Assembly: GCA_902787555.1 (NCBI GenBank)
Contig: CADAGO010000012.1
Coordinates: 1 to 64,000, forward strand
Direction: 5' to 3'
DNA: 64,000 nucleotides
Origin: an uncultured Bacteroidales bacterium
GTDB taxonomy: Bacteria; Bacteroidota; Bacteroidia; Bacteroidales; Bacteroidaceae
Positions 36,494-44,785 of this stretch are shown piece after piece (positions within the stretch are counted from its first letter, which is position 1; each line of letters starts with the position of its first letter). The notes below the pieces were generated by a model. The model was not told the DNA's origin and made no database searches. It saw nothing but the letters and a program-made list of their open reading frames with translations. Both the position numbers and the translations under genes were made by a program.

Positions 36494-36927
36494 GATAATG
36501 GTTATAGGTTATGGGTTAATGGTTATTGAGTTTTTAGCTTAATGGCTTAGTAATCTAAAGTCTAACAGCTAACGTCCATAAGCAAAGCTCGTTAACTTCA
36601 TGCGAAGCATATAACTACCGAGACTATATGCCGATAACTTCTTAAACAGGCAGTAGCAACCTTTTTATTCCCAGCGTGGGAACGCTTCATTCCCACCTTG
36701 GGAACATCTCATTCCCAGCGTGGGAACAAACTCTCATCTGCCTATCGTCTTTGCTACATTATTATAACCACAAGTGGTACCAACCTTTCAGCCAGCACCA
36801 CTTGCTTGTATATTGTTTTTATCCATAAGTCCTTCCAAGTTCCCTCCCTCGGGAGGGTTAGTGTGGGTGCTTTTATCCTTAACTATTAACCTCAATAACC
36901 AATAACCAATAACCGATAACCATTACC
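36494..36927. repeat. Inverted-repeat-bounded non-coding element (MITE-like candidate)
   Basis: The left 37 bases (36494-36530) match the reverse complement of the right 37 (36891-36927) at 33 positions; both are built of GGTTATT-like units. The 434-bp interior has no gene but contains the 22-bp palindrome array and an 8-bp hairpin. Each boundary has a G/C palindrome close by. No obvious target-site duplication was found by eye. Confidence 0.55.
36667..36727. repeat. Palindrome array, exact 22-bp period (TTCCCA-N3-TGGGAA type)
   Basis: Three units begin with ATTCCCA at 36667, 36689 and 36711, exactly 22 bases apart. Each has a 15-bp palindrome (arms TTCCCA and TGGGAA around GCG, CCT, GCG) and a non-conserved 7-base linker. 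Arms are identical in all three units while linkers differ. Confidence 0.9.
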
Positions 36928-36940
36928 CCCTACTAAGCCA

Positions 36941-38041
36941 TTATCTCACCATGATCTTCTTCCCATCCACGATATTCAATCCCTTCTGCAACCCATTGAT
37001 GCGCTGACCGTTTAGGTCATAAAGAGAATGTGGATATTTGGCGGTATCTTGCAGGGTGTTGATAGATGTAGCAACACAAACAACGGAGGCCAGTTTCTGT
37101 CCACCTGCCATGATGGTATATTCGCCTGGCAGGAACCCTGGAATCTTAATCTCATACTCCCAGAGGCCACGGTCAGGAATGACGTCATATCCATATAAGA
37201 GGAGTGGATAGGTAGAAAGTTCAACGATGTTGTCATGGATAAAACAAGATGTAATGAAACGATAGCCCCCCATTACTTCACAGCCACTGATAACCAAAGT
37301 ATCGCCAGAGAATGAATAGTTGCGATATTTAGGTTGTTCAGGGTCTAATCCACCAAACGGAACTGATTGTGTGGATTTGTAGTGTGGCGTGTTTTGAGCG
37401 AAGAATGCTGCCCAACAATTACCCATATCGCAAAAATCCAAAGAGCAGTCTTCTGCATTCGAAATGAATTCTGGCGGTAGAATGCCAGTGTGTAACGACC
37501 CCACTCCCTCTATCCATACGTCTTCAATAGCGGCATTGTCGCAATCTCTTAGAAGCAGCTTCTTTTCTGGATAGTCATTCCAATTAAACATTACGTCCTC
37601 ATTTTCCTGATAGTCCCACAAAAGCCAATCATACATATATTCCTTGCAGTCGCTTACGCCTACTACTTCCATCTGTTTCCCTTGAGATGTAGTGAAGACA
37701 TCGCCTGTTTCGAGCGAAAAGTCGAACATCAGCACATCTGTCTGTCGGGTCTCGTCATAGCGGTAAATCCTTTTGCCGTCCTGACGATAGAGCAAGGTCC
37801 GTGGCATTTCAGTGCAGTAGGAAGGAACGGCGGACAGCTCATAAACACAATAATTCTTGCCGTCCTTCTCTATCGTATTTCTTGTTGAATATGCCATGAA
37901 GAATGCATCCGATTGTGTTGCCGCCCCTGTATAGATGTGATAAACCCGATAGACAGTTACGTCTAATACATCCACTGCCTGCACGTTCATTGTCATGAAC
38001 ATCAGCAAGCACGAAATGATAATAATACTTTTCTTTCCCAT
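36941..38041 (-). CDS. Secreted protein with type IX tail, unknown function (paralogue 1)
   Basis: A 366-residue protein with a signal peptide (IIIISCLLMFMTMNVQA) and the C-terminal sorting segment LYDLNGQRINGLQKGLNIV ending in KKIMVR. The middle resembles the neighbouring product (38125-39009): both have a sentence-like core of YDFSLETGD/YDFNMEVGD, a Gly-rich IEGVGSLHTG/IEGIGCINSPG turn and aromatic strands, so the two are paralogues. No enzyme motif is recognised. Expected to be exported and surface-attached or released. Confidence 0.8.
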   Translation of the reverse strand: MGKKSIIIISCLLMFMTMNVQAVDVLDVTVYRVYHIYTGAATQSDAFFMAYSTRNTIEKDGKNYCVYELSAVPSYCTEMPRTLLYRQDGKRIYRYDETRQTDVLMFDFSLETGDVFTTSQGKQMEVVGVSDCKEYMYDWLLWDYQENEDVMFNWNDYPEKKLLLRDCDNAAIEDVWIEGVGSLHTGILPPEFISNAEDCSLDFCDMGNCWAAFFAQNTPHYKSTQSVPFGGLDPEQPKYRNYSFSGDTLVISGCEVMGGYRFITSCFIHDNIVELSTYPLLLYGYDVIPDRGLWEYEIKIPGFLPGEYTIMAGGQKLASVVCVATSINTLQDTAKYPHSLYDLNGQRINGLQKGLNIVDGKKIMVR

Positions 38042-38124
38042 TTCTTTAAATATTGTTTGTTTCTACTTTTATGTCTTGCCTATTGTCCTGTATTGATTCC
38101 CTTAACATCTCATTTCTGTCTCTA

Positions 38125-39009
38125 TCACTTGACCATGATTTTCTTTCCATCCACGATATTCAGTCCTTTCTGCAACCTATTGATGCGCTGACCTTGCAGG
38201 TTGAATATTGCTCTTTCTTTTTTTAATTTTTCAATTTTTACATTTTCCTCAATTCCCACAGTTCTATCTGCTATCAGTGGATTAGTGTATTCGTATATGG
38301 GAGATGCTGACCACCAATCACCATACTCATTCACATTATCAACATATAATGCTAAATCGCAAATCCAATGCTTGACATTCGGTGATGGATTAAGATAGTC
38401 GAAAAGCATGCCCGGTGAGTTGATGCAGCCGATACCTTCAATCAGCACCAGCCCATTATTGAGTATAAGCCTTTTATGCTTTCCGTCAGTCAGACTAATA
38501 CTGTCTGTTGCTGTTACATAAACATCATCATACCCATCAACATGTCGATACCTGTCACCAACTTCCATATTGAAATCATAGAGGATAATCTCGCTGTCAT
38601 CTGTTTGATGGTATGGAATGTACGAAGGGTCACCAAAACATAACCCACCTGAAAGATAATTCATGTAATCCTGATAGTTTGCAAGGATTCTGCCATTATC
38701 ATAGCGGATAGCCAAATGATAGTAAATGGTATTCTTCCTGGCACTTCTCCTTGATTTGGTTGTTGGTATAGCTTCTCGTTCTATTTCAATTGCAGTATAT
38801 TCCTTTCTTTCGATTTCTATTGTACCTTTGCTTTGATATATAAAGTAAGAACCACGACCATAAATCGAATCTCCCTTGATGGTCCATCGGTCTAAAAAAT
38901 CATATTTCCATACAGGTCTTTTCTGCTGGGCAGAGTTGCTAATGGGAAGAAAGACAAATACTAAGCTAAGGAATGCCTTACAAATGAGTTTAAAATGTTT
39001 CGCTTTCAT
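38125..39009 (-). CDS. Secreted protein with type IX tail, unknown function (paralogue 2)
   Basis: A 294-residue protein; start MKAKHFKLICKAFLSLVFV gives a good signal peptide, and a longer frame to 39111 would translate the promoter at 39046. The middle shows the YDFNMEVGDRY and LIEGIGCINSPG elements shared with the downstream gene. The C-terminus IFNLQGQRINRLQKGLNIV...KKIMVK is a type IX sorting tail. The two tails are also very similar at the DNA level (about 85 percent by eye). Function unknown. Confidence 0.8.
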   Translation of the reverse strand: MKAKHFKLICKAFLSLVFVFLPISNSAQQKRPVWKYDFLDRWTIKGDSIYGRGSYFIYQSKGTIEIERKEYTAIEIEREAIPTTKSRRSARKNTIYYHLAIRYDNGRILANYQDYMNYLSGGLCFGDPSYIPYHQTDDSEIILYDFNMEVGDRYRHVDGYDDVYVTATDSISLTDGKHKRLILNNGLVLIEGIGCINSPGMLFDYLNPSPNVKHWICDLALYVDNVNEYGDWWSASPIYEYTNPLIADRTVGIEENVKIEKLKKERAIFNLQGQRINRLQKGLNIVDGKKIMVK

Positions 39010-39045
39010 AATTATTTGATTATGTAATTTTTTTCTTCTCGGCTG

Positions 39046-39053
39046 CAAATATA
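39046..39053 (-). promoter_or_regulatory. Promoter -7 box of secreted-protein gene
   Basis: TATATTTG followed by CAGC on the minus strand fits TAnnTTTG and lies 37 bases before the start at 39009. Confidence 0.65.
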
Positions 39054-39146
39054 ATATAAAACAATGAAACGACAATGGATAAATTGAGAAAAAATGAAAA
39101 AGTGAGTTCACCAGTAGTTCACCGAAAATTCAAGAAAAATGAAAAA

Positions 39147-39185
39147 AAATCATGCTTGTAAAGTGCTACAGGCATGATTTTTGTA
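39147..39185. terminator. Bidirectional terminator
   Basis: A 14-bp stem (39147-39160 with 39167-39180, one wobble) closes an AAGTGC loop, with A-rich sequence on the left and TTTTT on the right. It separates the DUF5107 gene side from the secreted-protein promoter. Confidence 0.85.
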
Positions 39186-39666
39186 CGTAAAAAAATTGAA
39201 TATTTTTTTTGACGTAATCATATAGTATTTGGCGTAAATGAATCATCTATCTTGCAGCACTCCTGACTTGAACGCTAAGACCTTCTGAATGACCACAGCC
39301 CTGATAGGGGCGAATTATTGTTATATTATTCCGCCCCGTCAAGACTAGAATATAATCTGTGCACAACAAACGGGGGCTTATACCCCGGCTAAATCCGGAT
39401 CACTAGTTGAAACCTGTGTCTTTGGTAATAAAAAACCAACTTTCGCTGGAGTTGAGAAAAGAAGTAAAAATGGAAGTAGAATAGGGAGTAAAGTCATGCA
39501 ATTGATACTGTCAGAAATATGAATCGATTCAATTGATGAGTTGAATCGATTCGATCGAACGAACGAATCGATTCAAATTTTGAACACCTATATCTAAAAG
39601 TTTAGAGTTGGGTGTGTAGAGTGTAGAGAAATACAAGATGTATTTGTTATAATGACCGAATTGGGA
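39186..39666. other. Gene-free interval with hairpins and palindrome array
   Basis: About 480 bases with no gene. Contents: GGGGCG/CGCCCC hairpin (39307-39337), CGGGG/CCCCG hairpin (39371-39387), the GAATCGATTC array (39521-39574) and a TTTAGAGTTGGGTG-type low-complexity stretch (39599-39628) that recurs between other genes. Confidence 0.7.
39521..39574. repeat. Palindrome array, exact 22-bp period (GAATCGATTC type)
   Basis: The perfect 10-bp palindrome GAATCGATTC occurs at 39521, 39543 and 39565, exactly 22 bases apart, with unrelated 12-base linkers. It lies about 90 bases downstream of the DUF5107 stop. Confidence 0.9.
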
Positions 39667-42600
39667 TTATATTTTTGTAGAAACCAAAGAAAGTGTGCGT
39701 AACTGCTGGATGCCTTGATGATTATTGTCCAGTGCTTCCACATCAGCAAGATATCTCATGGCTTTCTCCCTGTCGCCCATACCATAGTAGCCAAGAGCGA
39801 GCATATACTTGCAGTGTATGAGGTTTTTCGTGTCGAGCGAATCCTCCCAGATAAGCAGATCGGGTAGCGATACAGCGAAATAATCCATCACTTGTTTCTC
39901 GAAGATGTGCTGCTTGCCATAATTGATGAGCTTATAGAATCGTCCGTGAGCCTCATCCTCTCTACCTAATTTGTGGAGAGCCATACCTTGATAGAAAATC
40001 TTGTCGGGTTTGGCATCATTGTAGTATATAGCGGCAGCAGGTTCTTGCGGACCTTTCGTTGCCTCTTCCCAACAATTATGGGCCTTCTCTTTTTGACCCG
40101 AAGCATCGTATGCAATCCCCAGCAGGTAATAGAAGTCGTTTTCCTGAGCGCCATAGAGCTTACCTTCACCAAGGTGGTGCGGATATACCAGGCATTCGTT
40201 TAAGAGCTGGATAGCATGGTCGTAATCCTTACTGGCAATTGCCTTCTTGGCCAGTTCAACACGACAAATCTGATACTGCGCCGGCACTTTACCTTCACCA
40301 CCTTCCCATGGATGGAAGATGTGGGAATCGAGTTTCTTCATTGCCTCTTCGTATCTACCCAACTGATTCAGAAGAGTGATTTCTTCGAGCACAAGGTCGT
40401 CGCGCCGTGCTATCAGTTGCGGATATTGCTGCAGGAATGCCAGCCGTTCGGCATGTGGGCGATGCATACGCTTATAGAGCTGGTCTAACTCCATGAGGAT
40501 TCGGCTGTCGGTCTGATCCAAATGGAAGGCTTTCTCCATATATTCGAGTGCCTCTTCTTGACGGTTCTGCTTGTTAAAGCGCGCCAGAGCCAGATTGCGC
40601 CATACGGTAGGAAACTTTGGGTCGAGCTTAGCCGACAGCTCCCAATTATTAATAGCAAGGTCGTACTGACGCTTGTCGTAGTAGAGACAGCCGAGATAAT
40701 AAGGAGCACGGGCATCATCGTCGAACGGTAACAACATGAGGTTCTGCAGGATATATGCATCTTCCAAGCGATTGGGGAAGCAATAGTCGGGACTAACCTG
40801 TACTGCCTTCTGCCTATACTCCATAGACTGCGGTGTGTTGCTGAGGAAAGCCATATAATAATAGGTAAGCGGAGACTCTTCCACATGATGCCCGATGGCT
40901 ATCTGTAATACCAATTTTGCTTCATCTTGAAGGTCAGCATGCATATAGTCGAGGGCTATCTCGTGATAGTTATAGATATTGCCATGCATCAGTTTCACCA
41001 TACGCTCCAAAGGCTCATCGCTGTCGGTCAGCAGATGTTCCTCAACCATACACAGGTAGTTAAAGTGGTCGATGGTGTACGACTGCTGTATCCAGTCCAG
41101 GGCCTCGTCGTTCCGCTGCAGTTTGCGCAGTGCGACTGCTTTCAAGGCACAAGCCTGATGGTTGTGGCTGTTGCTTATCAGCGCACGTTCCAACTCGGAA
41201 AGCGCATCCTCCCAGCGTTCGTCTGCCATACTGATACAGGCTGCCTCATAGAAGCCAGCATCTGCCCATGCCTTGTTCCACGTAGACTTCCAAAAACAGT
41301 CATACGCAGACTGGGGCTTTCCTAGGTATTTATTCACGACCCCCAGATAGAACAGCGGCTCACCGTCGTAAGGATTGGGATTACGTTTCTTCTGTACCTT
41401 GACAGCGGTCTGTAAGTAGGCTTTTGCTTTTTCGAAACGGGCTCGGCGCAGATACCAGAGACCCATCTGCATGTTACAGCGATAATCTAATGGATCGCGG
41501 CGCAAGGCTTCCTCATAGTAGTCGAGTGCCGACCACGTAGCATGGCGGTACTGTTCAAGATGGAGACCTGTCAGGTAGAGTTGATCGACGGTCTTCGTAT
41601 CTTGAGGCGAGAGAGCTGCCTCAGCAGCATCGGGTATCGGACGGATTTCATCGGGTTCGGCACACCAGCAAAGCAATGGGCTGATTCTCTTATTCTCTAC
41701 CCTTTCAATGGTCAATCGAAGGCCGTCAAGGTGCTCCTTACCCGTCTCTACCGTCTCAACCAGCACCTCTTCAGGACTCAGTGTGACTACCTTATTATAA
41801 TACGCTATTCCGTCTTCTCCGTCGAGTACAACTCTCACTGTCTTCCTGCTGGTAGCCAGAATCTTGAACTGTATCTCGCTGTCTGCTATTTCCTCGATAT
41901 TCATCACGAAATCCTTCGAGGCTTGCTTAACAATACCCAGTTCACGATAAGGCATGAAGTACTGCACAAACTGTTTCTCCTCGTATGGCATCAGCCACGT
42001 GAAATCGGGCTGATTCTCAGTATAGACTCCAGCCATCAGTTCGATATAGGGGCGAAAACGAGACCCATCCCCTCCCTGTAATGGAGGGGCGTAACTACCT
42101 TGTATATTCGTTTCTCCAACTTCCGAAGTATCTACTCCCTGCCCTTTAGGGAGGGGCAAGGGGGAGGATCCCTTATCCGTCAGATTGCGGTCCCAAGCAC
42201 GTCCGAAGTCACCATTACCCCAGGTCCACTGCTTCTTACCTGGAGAGAAGTGGTGTGAGGCCACATGTAGCATACCCCCTTTGGTATCGTTTTCATAACC
42301 ACCTTCAAAGTCATACTTCGAATTGACGGCCATATAACTCGTAGGCACGTAGATATTCTTGTAGTTCGAGATATCCACACCTGCCGAGTAGTCCATTTTA
42401 TAATAGGTGCCCGTAGCAATGGGGAATGATGAGACAGCACGCTTGCCGTGATCAAAGACTGCATTCACATCGGGCGGGAAAACACTCTGATAGGCATCAT
42501 TTACCTCAACAGCGGGGTTGGCCCACCAAAGAAAAGTCTGCGGCAACGGAGTGCGGTTCGACACGCGGCCCTGTATTTCCAGATAGGCACAACCTGGACG

Positions 42601-43086
42601 CAGCGTGAAGCCAGCCATACCCTTTTGGTGGAACATACGCTCCATCTCGTTCACCCATACTGTCACCGAGCCGTCCTCATTCTCCACGATGTCACAATCA
42701 ATGGGCAAATAAGTGGAGGGACGATGGTGCTGGGGCCAGTTGAACTCGATACCGCCCGAAATCCAGGGACCTGTCAGTCCTACAAGCGCTGGTTTGATGA
42801 CGTGGTTATAATACACGAAGTGGCGCTGCTTAATCTTGTCGTACGCCATCTGCACACGTCCGCCCAACTCTGGCAGTATCATCACCTTGATGTACTCGTT
42901 CTCCAGCCAGACGGCAAGCCATTGCTTATCAACTTTCTCGTCCGAAATCGATTCGACGACTGGATAGGGATAGACCACGCCGCTCGAACCCTGATAGACG
43001 CGTTTCTCCAGAAATATCGGATTCTTCTCGGGCTTTCCGATTTCGTATGTCGGTATCGTCACCAACTCTCTCCATGCTTTTACCAT
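39667..43086 (-). CDS. DUF5107 domain protein with TPR repeats
   Basis: A 1139-residue cytosolic-looking protein. The first ~500 residues match DUF5107, which has a galactose-mutarotase-like fold (VMILPELGGRVQMAYDK, SGGIEFNWPQHHRPSTY, LPQTFLWWANPAVEV). From about 510 to 1130 there are many tetratricopeptide units (YYEEALRRDPLDYRCNMQMG, EALEYMEKAFHLDQ). Residues about 303-340 (PLPLPKGQGVDTSEVGE...) come from two G/C palindromes and interrupt the conserved RNLTD...RPYIELMAGVYT core, probably an in-frame insertion. The sugar porter upstream suggests a carbohydrate role; no catalytic residue was identified. Confidence 0.85.
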   Translation of the reverse strand: MVKAWRELVTIPTYEIGKPEKNPIFLEKRVYQGSSGVVYPYPVVESISDEKVDKQWLAVWLENEYIKVMILPELGGRVQMAYDKIKQRHFVYYNHVIKPALVGLTGPWISGGIEFNWPQHHRPSTYLPIDCDIVENEDGSVTVWVNEMERMFHQKGMAGFTLRPGCAYLEIQGRVSNRTPLPQTFLWWANPAVEVNDAYQSVFPPDVNAVFDHGKRAVSSFPIATGTYYKMDYSAGVDISNYKNIYVPTSYMAVNSKYDFEGGYENDTKGGMLHVASHHFSPGKKQWTWGNGDFGRAWDRNLTDKGSSPLPLPKGQGVDTSEVGETNIQGSYAPPLQGGDGSRFRPYIELMAGVYTENQPDFTWLMPYEEKQFVQYFMPYRELGIVKQASKDFVMNIEEIADSEIQFKILATSRKTVRVVLDGEDGIAYYNKVVTLSPEEVLVETVETGKEHLDGLRLTIERVENKRISPLLCWCAEPDEIRPIPDAAEAALSPQDTKTVDQLYLTGLHLEQYRHATWSALDYYEEALRRDPLDYRCNMQMGLWYLRRARFEKAKAYLQTAVKVQKKRNPNPYDGEPLFYLGVVNKYLGKPQSAYDCFWKSTWNKAWADAGFYEAACISMADERWEDALSELERALISNSHNHQACALKAVALRKLQRNDEALDWIQQSYTIDHFNYLCMVEEHLLTDSDEPLERMVKLMHGNIYNYHEIALDYMHADLQDEAKLVLQIAIGHHVEESPLTYYYMAFLSNTPQSMEYRQKAVQVSPDYCFPNRLEDAYILQNLMLLPFDDDARAPYYLGCLYYDKRQYDLAINNWELSAKLDPKFPTVWRNLALARFNKQNRQEEALEYMEKAFHLDQTDSRILMELDQLYKRMHRPHAERLAFLQQYPQLIARRDDLVLEEITLLNQLGRYEEAMKKLDSHIFHPWEGGEGKVPAQYQICRVELAKKAIASKDYDHAIQLLNECLVYPHHLGEGKLYGAQENDFYYLLGIAYDASGQKEKAHNCWEEATKGPQEPAAAIYYNDAKPDKIFYQGMALHKLGREDEAHGRFYKLINYGKQHIFEKQVMDYFAVSLPDLLIWEDSLDTKNLIHCKYMLALGYYGMGDREKAMRYLADVEALDNNHQGIQQLRTLSLVSTKI
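42069..42153. repeat. Two G/C palindromes inside the DUF5107 gene
   Basis: CCCCTCC/GGAGGGG (42069-42075 with 42083-42089) and CTCCCT/AGGGAG (42135-42140 with 42148-42153) lie within codons for a Pro/Gly-rich linker. The same kind of palindrome recurs in the M56 and WbqC genes and between genes. Confidence 0.75.
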
Positions 43087-43218
43087 AGATTTTTAGTATA
43101 TTTTTATTGCGCGTTAATATTGTCGGTTTGGGGGGCTAAAAATACCACTTTTGAGTTAGTTACTAACTCTGCGGAGTTTCAGTACTTACTCGAAACTGGC
43201 GTAGTAGCAACAATTATC

Positions 43219-44505
43219 TCATCCTACTAACTCGTCTTCAAGTTGTTCCAATGATTTTCCCTTTGTCTCTGGACAACGCTTCCATAAGAAGATGAATGCG
43301 CAGCAGCAGATGGCACTGTAAATCCAGAACGAACCGCTGCTACCTAATGCGGCATTCATCGGAGGGAAAGAGAAGGTCAGCGTACAGCAACCCACCCAGA
43401 GGGCAAAGGTACACGTAGCCATAGCCACACCACGGATGCGGTGTGGGAATATCTCTGCAAGGAGCGTCCAAGTGACAGGACCTAAAGTCATCGCATACAC
43501 AGAGATTGCCGACACTACTAATGCAACCATCAAGAAGCCCGTCATGCCTATAAAGTAACATGTGCCTAAAGTGAGGTAGATGATTCCCAATCCACCTGCT
43601 CCTATCAGCATCAGCGTCCTGCGGCCCCATTTCTCAATCGTATAAAGTGCAACAAAGGTGAATACCACATTGGCTATTCCTGTAATGACAATATTGATAA
43701 ACATTCCGTCGACATCGAAGCCTGCGCCTACGAAAACCTCCTGCGCATAATTGAAAATCACGTTTGTTCCACACCACTGCTGGAACACGGCAATCACCAA
43801 ACCTAACAGCAACACTTTTCCGTATTTATTTTGGAAGAGTTCCTTAAGCCCTGCCTCTTGCTTTGTACGCTGCGACTCTGTGGCGGCTTTCATTTTTAAA
43901 TAGACAGGCGATTCTGGAATAAAGAAACTCATCAACAAAAACAGCGCAGCAGGCAGTGTTTCTGCCCAAAACATCCATCTCCAACCCCAATCCACATTCC
44001 AGACTTGATTTTCAACAACATTCGTATCTCGGGCCAGTAACAGATTCACGACCTGCGCTGCCAGAATACCCAGGACAATGGTCATCTGGTTCAGGCTTAC
44101 CATCCGTCCGCGAATCTCTGCAGGACTTACCTCTGCAATATACATGGGCGAAAGGGCTGAAGCCACTCCGATGCCTACACCGCCAACGAAACGCGCAATG
44201 TTGAACATTGTGAAGTCGTTGAACAGTCCTGTGGCTATCGCAGAAACCGTGAAGAGTACCGCAGCCAGCATCAGCAGCGGTTTGCGGCCATACCTATCAG
44301 CAGCTGAACCTGCGACCATTGCTCCAACCAGACAGCCTATCAAAGCTGTCGTCATAGCTACACCTTGCATCAGAGGCGACTCGCTGATGCCGAAATAGAG
44401 TTCATAGAACGGCTTTGCACCACCAATCACTACCCAGTCGTAGCCAAAGAGGAGGCCACCCATAGCCGAAACCATACAAATGAAATATAGGAATCCTTTC
44501 TTCAT
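43219..44505 (-). CDS. Sugar porter family MFS transporter
   Basis: A 428-residue twelve-helix transporter of the sugar porter family (XylE/GLUT-like), probably a proton-coupled symporter. Signatures: GYDWVVIGGAKPFYE in helix 1, the RYGRKPLLM loop, RFVGGVGIGVASALSPMYIAEVSP, PESPVYL after helix 6, and the QQWCGTNVIFNYA sugar-binding stretch in helix 7. Substrate not determined. Promoter at 44538-44545; the DUF5107 gene follows 132 bases downstream on the same strand. Confidence 0.92.
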   Translation of the reverse strand: MKKGFLYFICMVSAMGGLLFGYDWVVIGGAKPFYELYFGISESPLMQGVAMTTALIGCLVGAMVAGSAADRYGRKPLLMLAAVLFTVSAIATGLFNDFTMFNIARFVGGVGIGVASALSPMYIAEVSPAEIRGRMVSLNQMTIVLGILAAQVVNLLLARDTNVVENQVWNVDWGWRWMFWAETLPAALFLLMSFFIPESPVYLKMKAATESQRTKQEAGLKELFQNKYGKVLLLGLVIAVFQQWCGTNVIFNYAQEVFVGAGFDVDGMFINIVITGIANVVFTFVALYTIEKWGRRTLMLIGAGGLGIIYLTLGTCYFIGMTGFLMVALVVSAISVYAMTLGPVTWTLLAEIFPHRIRGVAMATCTFALWVGCCTLTFSFPPMNAALGSSGSFWIYSAICCCAFIFLWKRCPETKGKSLEQLEDELVG

Positions 44506-44537
44506 CTTTCGTTTATATTATTTAGGTTTAGTTTGTG

Positions 44538-44545
44538 CAAAGATA
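44538..44545 (-). promoter_or_regulatory. Sugar porter promoter, -7 box
   Basis: TATCTTTG followed by CACA on the minus strand, about 33 bases before the start codon. Confidence 0.7.
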
Positions 44546-44668
44546 GGGAAATAATTTGATACTACCAAAGAAAACACCACTTTTATCATCATTCGGGAAA
44601 AAGCAGGCAAAACACCTGCATTTCTAGTATAATTTGATGTTTTTAATTCTTAATTAAAATTTTTTTTG

Positions 44669-44676
44669 TAACTTTG
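44669..44676 (+). promoter_or_regulatory. purL promoter, -7 box
   Basis: TAACTTTG preceded by a T-run. A GCGGCG-TGAA-CGCCGC palindrome (44676-44691) spans the expected start site; a leader of about 100 bases precedes purL. The palindrome could be an operator, but no known purine-repressor site is recognised. Confidence 0.7.
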
Positions 44677-44785
44677 CGGCGTGAACGCCGCGAGACTGCT
44701 TGCACTTTACATTTTAAACAAGCTTAATTGCTCTCGCTTAGCCGCAGTATTGTCAACTAAATATAGAACTTATCAATAAGAAACA

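Larger units (their letters stand above)
36330..36940. other. Gene-free interval between DPP III and a secreted-protein gene
   Basis: About 610 bases without a coding region, holding a putative non-coding element: G/C palindromes at 36474-36491 and 36842-36857, 37-bp inverted repeats at 36494-36530 and 36891-36927, the 22-bp array at 36667-36727, and a hairpin CAAGTGGT/ACCACTTG at 36771-36804. Confidence 0.75.

Noticed and set aside
36667-36727. CRISPR array
   Set aside because: Units are 15-bp palindromes with 7-base linkers, far shorter than CRISPR repeats and spacers, only three copies, and no cas gene in the window.
42448-43230. 260-codon plus-strand frame opposite the DUF5107 gene
   Set aside because: Antisense shadow of conserved DUF5107 codons; no domain or promoter.
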